Shown piece by piece: positions 49,534 to 60,800 of a DNA stretch of 64,000 nt (positions are counted from its first letter, which is position 1; every line of letters begins with the position of its first letter). The notes beneath the pieces were generated by a model, which was not told the DNA's origin, did no database searches, and saw only the letters and a list, made by a program, of their open reading frames with translations. Source of the DNA: Silurus meridionalis (Eukaryota > Chordata > Actinopteri > Siluriformes > Siluridae); NCBI RefSeq assembly GCF_014805685.1, contig NC_060885.1:29138632-29202631 (forward strand), read 5' to 3'. The position numbers and the translations under genes are program-made.

Positions 49534-52500
49534 CAGCCGAGGCAAAAAGATGAGAGAATTACACAAATGTTATTTTCTCAAAGGCTGTTGCTTCAGTGTT
49601 TTTAGTTTTTTGTGTCAGATGTAATTGTGGTATACTGAAGTATAATTCCATGTATTTCATACTTGTCAAAGCTTTTATTGATAATTACATTAAGTTTATG
49701 CAAATATTTGAGAAATAAAGATATTTTCATGGTTGACCCTTCTTTTTCAAGACCTCTGCATTTCGCTCTGGCATGCTGTCAATCAACTTCTGGACCACAT
49801 CCTGTCTGCTTGTAGCCCATTCTTGGATAAACAGTGCTTAGATTTTGTCAGAATTTGTGGGGTTTTGTCCACCCACCTCTTTTGACGATTGACCACAAGT
49901 AGGGAGTTTCCTAGCCATGGACCAAAATGTCTCCTTTGATGTTTTGTTCCATGAACCACATTTTGCCTTACAGTAAGGTGCTCAATCATGCTGTAAGAGG
50001 CATTGTTCATCACAAAACAGGTCTTTGATGGCTGGGAGAAGTTGCTCTCAGAGGATGTATTTGTATAATGCTTTGTTTATGGCTGTGTTCTTAGGCAAAA
50101 TTGTGAATGAGCCTATTCTCTTGACTAAGAAACAACCTCAGGTTTCAGGATGCTTTACTGTTGACATGACACCGGACTGATAACAGCGCTCACCAATTCT
50201 TCTCTGGTTAATCTTTTTTTCTGGAGGCACCAAAAAATCTGAAAGGGGATTCATCAAAGAAAGTTACTTCACAGCAGTCCAATCCCTGTACCTTTTGTAG
50301 AATATCAGTCTGTCCCTGAAGTGTTTGCTGGAGAAAAGTGCCGTCTTTGTTCCCTTTATTGGCACCAGGCCATCCTCCAAAAGTCTTCGCCCTGAAGCCT
50401 TCTTCACTACAATTGAACTTTTCTTCTTGAAGTTCTTGGTGATCTGATAAATGGTTGAGTTAGGTGCAATCTTACTAGCAGCAATATCCTTGCTGTGAAT
50501 ACCTTTATGTGAAAAGAATTGATAACTGCACGTGCTTCCTTGCAGGTAACTATGGTTAACAGAGGAAGAACAATAATTTTATGCACCACCACCCATATAA
50601 ATGTTCCAGTTTGTTATTCTATATCTCCTGCCTTGTCCTCATCAGCAATCTCACCTGTGTTAACAAGAGAATCATTGATGTGATGTCAGCTGGTCCTTTT
50701 TTTGGCAGGGCTGAAATTTTTCTTGGGGGGATTATGTTTATTTTCATGGAAAGAGGGAATTTGCAGTTAATTGCTAATCACTCTTCATAAAATGTTGGCT
50801 TGTATGTAAATTGCCATCATAAAAACTGAGGCAGCAGACTTTGTGAAAATTTATATTTGTGTCATTCTCAAAACCTTTGGCCACTCTGTAATGTGCAAAG
50901 GCTTCAGGCAGTTGTAATAAAATAAAGTCAATTAGCAGAAGAGAAATACAATTCAAATCAAAATTTGGTGTGAATACCCTTTGTCTTTGAATTGTTACAG
51001 TTTCACACTTTGTACAGTACACCTGCACAAAGTCAGGAATTTTATAGGATCAGAGTCAGGTGTTTGTGGACTACAGTTCAACATAATAAATAACAAGATA
51101 ATTGCCCCCACATTCATCTCCAAGTTGTATGTTCTGGGACTCAGTTTGCCCCTGTGTCAATGGATCTCCAACCTCCTCATAGACAGACAACAAACAGACA
51201 TCAGCACTGGAGCTTCTCAGGGTTGTATTCTGAGCCCCCTGCTGTACTAGCTGTGCACTTATGGCTTGTGTGGCCACTTTCAAATGCACCACAATCATTA
51301 AGTGTGCTGATGGCACTGTTGTGGTGTGCCTGTTCCCCTTTGCAATGTTTTGGGAATGCCTCCGCGTTGCTAACGCTCTGAATCAGGTGTAAAATCCGGC
51401 CAACGGAAACTTGTGACGTCACCGGCGGGGCGACGTCATGAACCAGGGAGCTACAAAATGTGCAAGCAATGGAGCAATGCTAGCTCTGTTTGTTCAAGTA
51501 AGAGCTTTGTGTGTGAATCTGTGCAAGCAATGGCTCAAGCAAAACAAAACTTTCACTTGACTTGTGTGTTGTTTGCTTGGGAGTAGAGCATGCTCAGTCG
51601 GCTCTCAAGGGAGAAGATTGTTTGCAATGTATTCGTATGGCTATGCGCATGCTCTGCTCTTCCGCAGCTCGTGGGGTTTGCAGGCCGACTTGGCAGAAGG
51701 GATGGAGACGGATGAGTTCCCTCCAGCTCCCTGTCAGGCCGAGCACTCATTTCCTGGGGGAAGCATGCCCTTCGGCGGTTTCTTCTCCCGGCGCATGCAA
51801 TGCGGAGCTCTATATTTCTTCCTCTGAGGAGGGAACATTTTTGAAAGCTAGTGAGCCCAAGGACTCCTCACAGCCTGTGCTGTACGAGGAGCTCCTGGAG
51901 GCAGTGATGCGGGCCGTGTCCAAACTAGGAATAGCTTAGCTGGACGAGGAGCGGGAGCAACACACTCTTAGTAAGCTGGATGCGCATTTTCTGTGCCTTG
52001 CATCACAGCCTCCATGCTGGGGCCTAACGTTTTTTCCCCCGACCTGCACACCGAGGTGGGGAGCGGTCATGAGTGGCCACTCCGCCCAAGTTTGGTGGAA
52101 CGAGCTACATCTCTCATGGCACATAACTGCCTGCAGATCCTCCTGTGGTCCCAGGGAAAGCTCCTCTCATTGAGAGCAATTTATATCCTGGGTCTTCCAA
52201 ATTAGAAAGCAGACGCCCTTTCGAGGAAAGGGCCAAGGCCCAGGGAATGGAGGCTCCACCCTGAGATGGTACAGCAGATATGGCAGAGAATTGACAGAGC
52301 CCAGGTGGATCTGTTTGCGACTCAGGAGACTTCGCACTGTCCCCTCTGGTTCTCTCTCTCTCACCCACTGGGGCTGGACGCCATGGTGCAGAGGTGCCCG
52401 AGGCTACACCTGTACGCATTTCCCCCTATCAAGCTGCTTCCGGGAGTTCTGTAGAGAGTTCGCCAGGTAGGAGCCCGTCTCCTCCTGGTGGCACCTCATT

Positions 52501-55129
52501 GGCTGGACAGATCATGGTTTACGGACCTGGTGTCCCTTCTCAAGGGACCTCCTTGGGAAATCCCTCCCAGGAGGGTTCTCCTCTCTCACACAGCTTATAT
52601 CAGAAGATATATGGCTAGTTCTCCATGATGTTTGGAACCACCTACCTGTTGAGTTCCTTTAAAAACTGTGTGCAAGTGTACCTAGAAGAATTGGTGATGT
52701 TTTGCAGGCAAAGCGTAGTCACACCAAATAATGATTTGATTTGGTTTTCTCTTTTGTTAATTTACTTTCCATTTTAAATGCTACCAATAAATGAACACTT
52801 TTATTTTTAAGAGCATCCTTACTTTACAGCTTACTTTTTCACAACTGCCTTGTGCAGAATACACATACAAACACTATATACATATACAAACACTATATAC
52901 ACATGCCACCATCTTGATAATTACTAAAAATGTTTTTATTAGCTTACTTGGGAATCTGTTGAGATACGAAGAAAATTTTATCAGCATGATGGGTCTTATG
53001 ATACTGACAGTTAAACAAGTAATAACCTCCAACAGAAACCCTAAGGAAAAAATAAATCGCACCAATGTCAGGCATGGAATCTGGGTTGACCATATGAAAG
53101 CTGCCATAAAAATAGGTCAAAACACCTTGGATTTACCTTCTTTCGACCACAAGCAGAAAGCAATAATCATGCAAATATTTGGAAAAAGGATCAGAGAAAT
53201 GTGTATTTTCATGGCACTTTTGGTAACAACTAAGGAAAAGAAAAAAGAAAAGCTTTGTATTTAGACTTCCATTGGCAAATGAATGTTTTCAAGCAAAAAA
53301 ATTATAAATGGTACTTTAAATACCTCTCTTCCGCAGGAGATTAAAAACAGGACCACAAAATCCTACTGCCAGCAATAGTGCAATCAAGCAAAACATCAGG
53401 ATTAGTACATGTAATGCAGAGAAACCTGTAGCAATAAAACATGAATAATAAACAACTGTGAATGACCCCGAACTAAACAAAGATTCATAAAATGTTGCTG
53501 GATGGCTGCCCTCCCACTCTGTGTAAAGCTGATCATTGTAAACTGTGTCTTCATCAGAAAAAAAATTATTAAAGAGCACATTCCTTTTTTTCTTATCAAA
53601 GATGAAATACATTGCTTGACTCAAGCAATTCAGATTTAGATTCACATTTACACAAGCATCTCATAATGTCATTGTTACAATGTTTAAAGCTCTGAATTGT
53701 TGTCCTCTGGTGTATCTTAAACTTTTTATTTCACTGTGGCAGGACTGTTGAAGCAGATGTGTAAAAAAGTCATTAGTGATTTTGACCAGGTACATTACCT
53801 ACACCATGCAGTAACACAGTGGTCCTTGCTGACAGGTCACTAGTGTGGACCTCACATGTGAATTCTCCTCTATCTTTCATCTTCACCTCCTTTAGCTTTA
53901 GTGAGAAGTTTCCTTTGGTGATTTCAGAAAGAAAGAAATCAACCCTTCCCCGATAACTCTCATGTGAGGAATCTAGGAAGATTTCACTGTCTTGATAAAG
54001 CAGGACAAGAATGTCTTGATCTCCATCTGTCTTCTTCCAGGTCACTTCTTCAATCTCACTCATTGGTACATGAGAATCTACAGAGCAGTTCAGTATGACA
54101 TCCTCACCCTCATTTGCAAAGACAGCATGGTCTGCCCCTTTCACCACAAAATGCTCTACAAGAACATGGAAAAAGTTAATAATAACAGTAAATACAAAGT
54201 GTAGTAGTGGATTAGATGTGTAAATCTCTGAACTTGTCCTCTGGTGTATCTCAATCCTATCCTAAACATTTCATTTCACTGTGGCAGGACTGATTAAACA
54301 GATGTCAAAAAAAGTTTAGTGATTTTGACCAGGTACATTACCTACACCATGCAGTATCACAGTAGTCCTTGCTGACATGTCACTAGTGTGGACCTCACAT
54401 GTGAATTCTCCTTTATCTTCCATCTTTACCTCCTTCAACTGTAGTGAGAAGTTTCCTTTAGAGATTTCAGAGGAAAAGAAATCAACTCTTCCCTGATAAC
54501 TCTCATGTGAGGAGTCTGGGAAAATTTCACTGTTTTGATAAAGCAGGACAAGGATGCTTTCGTCTCCATCTTTCTTCTTCCAGGTCACTTCTTCAATCTC
54601 ACTGGCTGGTACATGGGAATCTACAGAGCAGTTCAGTATGACATCCTCACCCTCATGGGCAAAGACAGCATGGTCTGCCCCTATCACAACAAAAATCTCT
54701 AAAAGGACATGGACAAAGTTAAAATAACAGTAAATACAAAGTGTAGTAGTGGATTTTAAATGTAATAAGGACATGGTTACATACCGATCTCTTTCATTTC
54801 CATTATAACTTGACCAGTGTCCTGGGTTGTGTTGACTTGGCATCTATAAACTCCAACATCATCTTTGATCACATTTTTCAGTAAGATGGAGAAATTCCCT
54901 TTTGGGACCTCATCTGGAAAAAAGTCAGCTCTGTCTCTAAACACCTGAGTCTGGAGATCTGGTCTGCTTTTTCCTTGCTGGAAGAGGCTCACTACAGAAT
55001 CTGTATCTAGCTTTTTCCATTCTACCTGGAGATCTTCTAAAGGCAGTGAACCTTTAATAAAGCATGGCAGGAGAACTGATCCTCTCACCTGGGCCACAAG
55101 TGGATCTGAGGGGCCATGGACTCGAAGAG
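41633..55129 (-). CDS. Gene 3: Ig V-set protein with 13 helix exons, two lesions
   Basis: Exons 5' to 3': 54785-55129 V1; 54342-54698 V2; 53799-54155 second V2; helices 1-12 at 53324-53425, 53137-53229, 52948-53040, 49370-49444, 47538-47631, 46287-46382, 44907-45005, 44726-44824, 44345-44464, 43378-43467, 42452-42535, 42231-42323; helix-13 41965-42063; exon-14 41778-41796; stop exon 41633-41675. Same architecture and predicted role as gene 2. The usual signal exon is absent: the sequence 70-130 bp upstream of V1 jumps to what in gene 2 lies 1.6 kb upstream. An open hydrophobic leader fused to V1 from an ATG at 55199 could replace it. Helix-5 is 2 nt short and breaks frame unless skipped. One intron appears to use a GC donor. 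Either a functional copy with altered splicing or a pseudogene in early decay. Confidence 0.62.
41778..41796 (-). CDS. Gene 3 exon-14 (19-nt microexon)
   Basis: 19 nt encoding WLRFKD plus two bases; acceptor gactcag, donor gtaagc. Same length and phase change as gene 2. Confidence 0.7.
41965..42063 (-). CDS. Gene 3 helix-13 exon
   Basis: 99 nt, phase 1-1. KGVRNIEDLC lead, then TIVLPLETLFVSAWLILQIY and DA. Confidence 0.8.
42231..42323 (-). CDS. Gene 3 helix-12 exon
   Basis: 93 nt, phase 1-1. HIMVYMFGAVGLSTINSIVL then ATELILKE. Confidence 0.8.
42452..42535 (-). CDS. Gene 3 helix-11 exon
   Basis: 84 nt, phase 1-1. GGFLALMPLLHVLAATCLF then KHPKHLP. Confidence 0.76.
42560..43140. repeat. hAT-like MITE in gene 3 intron
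   Basis: Starts cagtgttggacaaagtacac and ends ttacatttactttgttactg, with (TA)n at 42703-42729 inside. Not in the equivalent gene 2 intron. No coding content. Confidence 0.5.
43378..43467 (-). CDS. Gene 3 helix-10 exon
   Basis: 90 nt, phase 1-1. FCTATAAFLFTAYGTMCIYY then TYILLRSQ. Confidence 0.75.
43973..44165 (+). repeat. Dispersed short repeat
   Basis: Core gatgcccttatccaga followed by ggcccagcagtggcagc and acaaccttctgatta. Other copies are at 58470, 58770 and 59035. Classification not known to me. Confidence 0.6.
44345..44464 (-). CDS. Gene 3 helix-9 exon, probable GC donor
   Basis: 120 nt if the donor is GC (ggat|gcaagt), exactly matching the length and phase of genes 2 and 4, which use GT at that point. 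The next GT lies four bases on and would break the frame. Encodes NLFVVVLLLCAWLVVICLV then a loop with RCCSHWRKIG. Confidence 0.75.
44726..44824 (-). CDS. Gene 3 helix-8 exon
   Basis: 99 nt, phase 1-1. VHITLSSLMMFAFTCYEIFF then YILFTFLLKILI. One codon shorter than gene 2. Confidence 0.76.
44907..45005 (-). CDS. Gene 3 helix-7 exon
   Basis: 99 nt, phase 1-1. IAAVLPALIVGILIVLSL then QRHLFLGKPFG. A degenerate Tc1 element occupies the intron upstream. Confidence 0.78.
45105..46245. mobile_element. Degenerate Tc1-like element in gene 3
   Basis: Terminal regions resemble the fish Tc1 family with ggggacctgaatacctt at its end. The interior has decayed transposase. Same insertion point as the gene 1 element (133-2527), so the insertion predates the gene 1/gene 3 split. 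Confidence 0.75.
46287..46382 (-). CDS. Gene 3 helix-6 exon
   Basis: 96 nt, phase 1-1. FGLRMHLTLFLEVLIGTLLA then LKLTPYAALE. Intact counterpart of the deleted exon at 2583. Confidence 0.78.
46431..46640. repeat. Two (TA)n microsatellites
   Basis: 46431-46495 and 46575-46640, in the gene 3 intron between helices 5 and 6. Confidence 0.93.
47538..47631 (-). pseudogene. Gene 3 helix-5 exon, 2 nt short
   Basis: 94 nt against 96 in genes 1 and 2. The T run next to the acceptor is five, against seven in gene 1. Splicing in at the normal site shifts the frame. The rest of the exon reads as [17 protein letters not shown]. Could be a sequencing error in a homopolymer; if real the exon must be skipped. 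Confidence 0.68.
47673..47740. repeat. (CA)n with (CATG)n tail
   Basis: Dinucleotide tract followed by short catg repeats. Confidence 0.9.
47741..49369. other. Gene 3 intron between helix-4 and helix-5
   Basis: Repeat-derived intron shared with gene 1 (8330-10470). No gene found. Confidence 0.5.
49370..49444 (-). CDS. Gene 3 helix-4 exon
   Basis: 75 nt, phase 1-1, single copy (gene 1 has two). Centre reads LAVPLYHLSLTMGACS. Confidence 0.72.
49479..49530. repeat. (AC)n microsatellite
   Basis: AC tract next to helix-4, at the same place as the expanded tract in gene 1. Confidence 0.93.
49531..50885 (-). mobile_element. Degenerate Tc1-like transposon, gene 3 copy
   Basis: Counterpart of 12348-13620: begins acagccgaggcaaaaagatg and carries the same decayed minus-strand transposase text. 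Confidence 0.68.
51063..51330 (+). mobile_element. LINE reverse-transcriptase fragment, gene 3 copy
   Basis: Encodes LCQWISNLLIDRQQ and STGASQGCILSPLLY. Shorter than the gene 1 copy at 14260-14800 and truncated by the DIRS-like insertion. Confidence 0.72.
51330..52590 (+). mobile_element. DIRS-like retrotransposon, deleted copy
   Basis: Contains a gag-like part (51562-51939, 125 codons with SQPVLYEELLEAVMRAVSKL) and an RNase H-region part at about 52200-52450 (RKADALS-type lead in broken frame, then QVDLFATQETSHCPLWFSLS and LYAFPPIKLLPGVL), which resembles fish DIRS/Ngaro-type elements. The reverse transcriptase and recombinase are missing. Not present in gene 1. Confidence 0.68.
52948..53040 (-). 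CDS. Gene 3 helix-3 exon
   Basis: 93 nt, phase 1-1. FLLEVITCLTVSIIRPIMLI then KFSSYLNRFP. A 3.5-kb nest of transposons separates it from helix-4. Confidence 0.77.
53137..53229 (-). CDS. Gene 3 helix-2 exon
   Basis: 93 nt, open, phase 1-1. KIHISLILFPNICMIIAFCL with Trp-Ser-Lys following. Confidence 0.77.
53324..53425 (-). CDS. Gene 3 helix-1 exon
   Basis: 102 nt, phase 1-1. FSALHVLILMFCLIALLLAV then FNLLRKR. Nearly identical to gene 1. Confidence 0.8.
53799..54155 (-). CDS. Gene 3 membrane-proximal Ig V2-like exon
   Basis: 357 nt, phase 1-1, intact counterpart of the frameshifted gene 1 exon at 16661. ILNC, VTWKK and DRGEFTCEV are present. Confidence 0.86.
54342..54698 (-). CDS. Gene 3 Ig V-type exon V2
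   Basis: 357 nt, phase 1-1. IFVVIGADHAVFAHEGEDV, then ILNC, VTWKK and DKGEFTCEV. Clean splice signals. Confidence 0.86.
54785..55129 (-). CDS. Gene 3 Ig V-type exon V1
   Basis: 345 nt, phase 1-1, core Cys, VEWKKLD Trp and DDVGVYRCQV. Closest to gene 2 V1 (shared VAQVRGS and KLDTDS). The open frame continues upstream through the acceptor to an ATG at 55199, giving a 23-residue hydrophobic leader that would make a start exon of its own. Confidence 0.85.
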
Positions 55130-57824
55130 CTGCATTAATAACAAAGTAAACAAGGAACAGGTATGTACAGAAATATAATTTGTCTAGCGTTTCTTTCAAT
55201 TTCCTTCAGATTAATTGAGGCAAACAAAGCCACAGTTGTGTTCAAGAAGGAAGTCAATATCTTTTATTATTTATAATTATCTTTTATTAAAAATTGGTAT
55301 TTTCTACTAAACACATCTTTATCCTGAAATCAAAGCCAAGAGCAAAAAGGCATTTGGCATCCATTCCAGGAAGCAGCTGGTGTAGTTTTGCCACATTCCT
55401 TAAAACATGTGGTTGTACTTTTAAGATTGCAGGTATCGTTTTGGCAAACGGAATGAAAATGAGACATATGTTACTACATTTACATTTACAGGATTTGGCT
55501 GACACCCTTATCCAGAGCGACTTACAAAAGTGCATTGAAGTATCTATCCATAAACACATTCAGATACTGAAACATTACAACCTAAAACTGTGTAAGGCAG
55601 AAAATAGTTATAAGGGACGTTTAAACAAATGCTAATTTAGGTAGTACTGGAAGATTTCGTGTTTGCATATTGTTGGAAGACAGCTAGAGACTCGTTCAGA
55701 TGGCAAGTGAAAGCTTGTTCAACCTCCTTAGTGCCAGAATAGAGAAGTCTCTTGAAGCATGTCTTCCTTCTGCCCTGAGAGATGATGGAACCTGCCGAGC
55801 ATTGGAGGACAGAAGGAGCGTGATGTTGTGTTAAGTCAAGTGCTGAGAGGCAGAAAAGTGCTGGTCCGTTTTTTTGGATTTGCAAACAATCATTAGTGTT
55901 TTAGATCGGATGTAGGAGCTACAGGAAGCCAGTGGAGGGAGTGAAGCAGTGAGGTGGGGTGGGAGAATGGGAAAGCACTTGAGTGGTCTGAGTGGATAGA
56001 AATTGAGAAAATTTAATATTTTGAAGTAGAACTTAACATGAGCATGCAAGATTAACAATTAAAGAAGAAGAAAAAAAAACAGTTGATTGTTCATCCAAGG
56101 TTGCATACAGTCTCCAAAGGTGACAGAAGAGATATACCATCCTATATTTGATATATACATTTTTTGTCTGCTTTGGAAATGACTTTAAACAGTGACACCA
56201 TCATTCTTATCATTGTCCTGCTCTGCTTCACGGGGATTTTAATCGAATTTTTTTTCCTTACATGTTCGTTTACTGCCACCTGCTGGTAAAACAAATAAAT
56301 GACTATAATAGTATACCCGTATATAAAAGAATTCTAGTCAGCATTAGCCATTGACTTAATAAAGAAAAAATAATAATAATAATAATTCACACAACAATCC
56401 ATACACTTTTTTTTTAATTTACCAATATTTTGTCAGTGCAATATAATAATTTTTTTTCAATCGAATAATCACAATCAGTTTGTAGCGGAATTTGAACACT
56501 TTTGGTGGGCTATGATGGGAAAATAATGAACTTCAGGGTGCTACCAGTAAATATGGACCATGCCACAACATCTTTTTGTTGTTGATGATGATGATTATTC
56601 TTCTACAACAGCACAGTGTGTTCTGCCTTACTGGATAAAGTAATGACATTATTCTGAAGTGAAGAATCAAAACTGTTGGTGATACCATACATTTAATGTG
56701 AAAACATATGAAATATTTATACTGATATTGATTGATTAATACTGTATGTTTCTAGACATAAAACAAAAAAAATGCACCACAAAACACAAAAAGTTTACAT
56801 TTATACATTGAATCAATTCTTATTTTATGACACTTTTAATGGATAAAAGAGGGACATAGAGGACTTAAAACAGCAGATCTATAGATTTCAAATAAAGCCC
56901 CATTACTTCCTAAGTGTACTTATATTGATTTTATATTTAATTAATAAAACTGGAGCAATGGATAAATGTAAAACCATTTCACAATGTTTCTTTATTACAG
57001 TAGTCCATTGATTATTTGTGACCATCTGCTGTATTGCTGCTAAATCTCCTTAATTTAGTAACTTGATCTCTTAACACGCCTGGTAGCTTCTGTGTGACAG
57101 AGTCAGTGACTCACTAGAAGAAATGCAAGAAGCTTTGACTCAAAGTCCATCCATCCAACACATGACACCATCAAGACAGCTGAATAGTCTGAGGTTGAAA
57201 AAAGTACAGAACACAGTGGCATGTTATAAACATCTTCGGTCTTTTTTCCAGTCATCTTCTGTTTTTTCACCTTTGACTGTATTATAGTATAGTACACTGT
57301 TTACATGCTGTCTTTTGCACCTCTTGACTTGACTGCTGCTGGTTTTCTGCACTACATTGTTCTGTTTATATTCACTTCCGGGTATAGTTTTTACAGTTCT
57401 CCTCGCACAGTACGGTATAATCGAAGTATACAGTAGGATTACTGGTTGGCGCTATATTGGGTTTTGTATCTTGTCTTGTGTCGTCTCTCTGCACTGTCTC
57501 TCTGTACTGTTTTTTGTCTGCACTGTGTGCACTAGGTTGCACTCGATGCACTTTATGTAGCTTGTGTTGTGTTGTAGCTCTATGTTATTGTTTAGTGTAG
57601 CACCAGGGTTCCGGAGGAACGTTGTCTCGTTTTTACTGTGTACTGTGTACCACTGTGTATAGTAGAAATGACAATAAAAGCCTCTTGACTTGACTTTCTT
57701 GATTTCAGAAAAAAACTATTTTAATTAGGGGTAAAGGGCTGGGGAACTCGACTACCAGTGAACACAAACCATTTCCAGTTCAAACAAATGACATTTACAG
57801 ACATTTTAATGAAAGGTTCATACC
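55130..57824. other. Intergenic region between genes 3 and 4
   Basis: Holds the flank shared with gene 2 (55300-55965), AT-rich unique sequence (56000-57200) with no supported coding frame, and a LINE tail (57240-57710). Promoter and 5' exon of gene 3 were sought here and not found. Confidence 0.5.
57240..57710 (+). repeat. LINE 3' UTR/tail
   Basis: caccagggttccggaggaac and tgacaataaaagcctcttga with a ttgact terminal repeat, a familiar fish LINE-2/Rex-type tail. Plus strand. Confidence 0.7.
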
Positions 57825-57885
57825 TCAGGTGATATTACTCTCTTTTTTTTCTCTCCCCTTCATATCTTCAAAATTGCGCATTATT
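57825..57885 (-). CDS. Gene 4 C-terminal exon
   Basis: 61 nt to TGA, reading IMRNFEDMKGREKKESNIT. The FED motif aligns with the tails of genes 2 and 3. A run of eight A shifts the end into a different frame from the PEV/FEV tails, whose bases still lie just beyond. Confidence 0.62.
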
Positions 57886-60800
57886 CTGTGTACAGTATGG
57901 CAGTGGAAAGGTTGCGTCATTCCTCTTATAACTCTGATCAACAGATTATACTGTACTTAAGGAAAAAAAAAAGGGGGCGTTTACCTGCCTTTCGATCTCG
58001 TCCCTATAACATATAGAGTACATCATTAGGCAGATACACAAATTTTAAACAAATCTATTTAAATTCTGATTCACAGCTGTGTGTTCTATTTATTCATCTA
58101 TTTATTAATGAATCTGTTTGTTTATTTTAGTGTAACATTTAATTTCTTCAAGTTTGAATTGGATTTTATTTTTGTAAAAATTTATACCAAAGTAGCCTTT
58201 AGTCACATTTATTTTTTTTTAATGAGTATAGAATTAACAATTAACTGCTTTCGCACAGTACTCACAGGCATCGTAGATCTGTAACGCGAGCCAAGCGGAA
58301 ACAAACACCGTTTCAACTGGTAAAACGATCACACGGAGATCGCCGATAGTCCGTGCTCCTTTATCTAGAAGCCAGCAATACAGTTACGTCTAAGTATAAA
58401 GCTGATTTTGTTAAATAAAAATGCATTGCATCGTGTTATTGCGTAGAAATTATAATCACCATGTCCAGATGATCTGGAATGAAGTGGAGGGTAATATTTT
58501 TTATTTCTAATCATAAGGTTGTGGTTTCAAATCCCACCACCACTAATCTGCCACTGCTGAGACCCTGAGAATGTCCTTTAACCCTTAAATGCTTAGTTGT
58601 ATGAATGAGATAATTGTAAGTCGCTCAGGATAAGGGCGTCTTAAAAATGCCATAAATGTAAATGTGTGTCTCTCTTTTGAATTTCCCTCTGGGATGAATA
58701 ATAAAGTGATGTCTGTTCTTAATTGAAGGTGTAAGCAGTGAACATTCAAGAATTGTCATGCCCCCCAACCCTATACTTACATTTACATGTTCATCAGTTG
58801 ACAGTTTTTATCAAGAGCAACAGTCACATCTCTCATTATTACTGTACAGCTGAGCTTGATGGTTAAGGACCTTGCTCAGGGGAACAGCAGTGCTTTTGGG
58901 ATTTGAACACACAACCTTCTGATCAGAAATACAACAGCTTAAATACTGAGCTACCACTTAACTTAGATGTGATGGTCCATTTGAGAAAAATAGGAATAAT
59001 CCCTTGCTCATGTACAAAAACAGTGTTCCTATCATTAGAATTACATTTATGCATTTCATTTAGCACATTCGTACATATGAGCAGATATGGGGGTAAGGGC
59101 CTTGCTCAGGGGCCCAGAAGTGGCAACTTGGTGTTGCTGGGATTTGAAGTCACAACCTTCTGAGTCAAAGTCGAATGACAAACACTAAGCTCCCCGAATA
59201 TTATGTCTATGGCCACTAACCCTGTGTCTTTGAGCTAAACTAAATAAAATTTGATTTCATTTGATAAACCTCTTTTAACGTATTACTAATTGGTTTCCAG
59301 TGGAACCCATTGGTGGTATATCAACAAATTTACCTAATATGCATTATATATTCAAAAATAAGACAATTCGATGCCAACACTTTCTCATGAAATCATACAT
59401 TACCTGCTTTCAGGATCAGTTCTGCAATGAGAGCAATTGCATTTACAGTACTGAGACCTACAGCTCCAAACATGTAGACCATAGCATGAAGGAACTCTGA
59501 AATTTCAAATAAAATCAGGTGTAATTATTTTGATGATTCAGTAATAAAAACAAGAGAAAAGCTAACAACATTATTACAAATAAGACTTCCTTGTTCATTT
59601 AGTTCTTTTCCTGTTCTCAGTCGATTTACTTTTGAACCGCTAGCAATTATTTTTTATTATGACTGACCCTTGGATTTGTACACAAGTTTAAGTAATACTG
59701 TGATTATCATGTTTAACCTTTTTCTTTGATTGCTCTTTTGCTTTGGAGCTTCGTTTTGAAACATACTCGATTCCTCTTAGTTTGGACTTCAGGTAAATAT
59801 ACCTTCTTTAAATGCATCCTTACAATATCCTGAGGTCCTGTTTGTTTAATGATGACATTATGTTAATTCAAGTCAAGATAATGAAGAGACTCACCCGGTA
59901 AATATACGGGATGTTTAAACAAACATGTTGCTGCCAAAACATGTATGAATGGCGTGAGAGCCAGATATCCAGCAAGATCTGGAACGGCATTCAAATATAT
60001 TACCATTTTACATACCATTAAAAATACCATTTTTATTTGTAAATATATGATTTAAATATGATTTCTAATGCATAGTCATAAGGATTTTGGTGCTGAATCA
60101 GACGCTAATGGAAAACAAAACCCCTTGAACTTTCATATTTTGTGGTTTGCGTAACAGACAAAGACTAGTACTTTCCAACATTATTGTGTCCAGTCTTACC
60201 CAAACAGCTCCTGTCTGTCTGTCTGTCTGTCTGGTTATTTATCTACATTTAACCCCTTCAGGGTTGTGCAAAGGTATTAACAAAATATTGCAAGCTTACT
60301 CTATAGCAATTAGTCTGTTACACCATCTTTAGATAGTAGATAAACTACATACTAAAAAATGTTTCATGTAGTTTAACTGCAGTTTAACTGTGTACAGCGG
60401 CATCCTGCACTATTCAACAATTGATGAACAATTAATATTGCGATTATTTTGTACCTTTCACTTCCATGATTTTTTGTACACAATGAAAGTACACAATTCC
60501 ATCCACAATTATTAGAAGTGCAACAAGGACACTGCAGCAAAAATCTGTTAACAAACAAAAACAACATCAAATTATAAAATTATTATAAATTATAAATTAT
60601 AGTGAAACCAGTATTGTGCATGGATTGGACCAGTATTGTGCATGGATTGGACCAGTATTGTGCATGGATTGGAAAAAAATGCTGCTTTGTCTTACATCCT
60701 TTTTTTCTCCATTGAGGGCAGCATCCTGTATTCTGTCCTTGGTAGTGACGCAATAGACAACTCAAAACTAACCATGCAAATATGAACAATATACCTTCAA

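Larger units (their letters stand above)
50886..52860 (+). mobile_element. Degenerate Tc1-like transposon with nested inserts, gene 3 copy
   Basis: Counterpart of 13622-15655. Left end gtgcaaaggcttcaggcag, right end 52800-52860. Most of the transposase is replaced by a LINE piece (51063-51330) and a DIRS-like piece (51330-52590). Confidence 0.7.

Noticed and set aside
51562..51939. 125-codon plus-strand frame as a host gene
   Set aside because: Position and similarity in type place it as the gag-like part of a deleted DIRS-like element.
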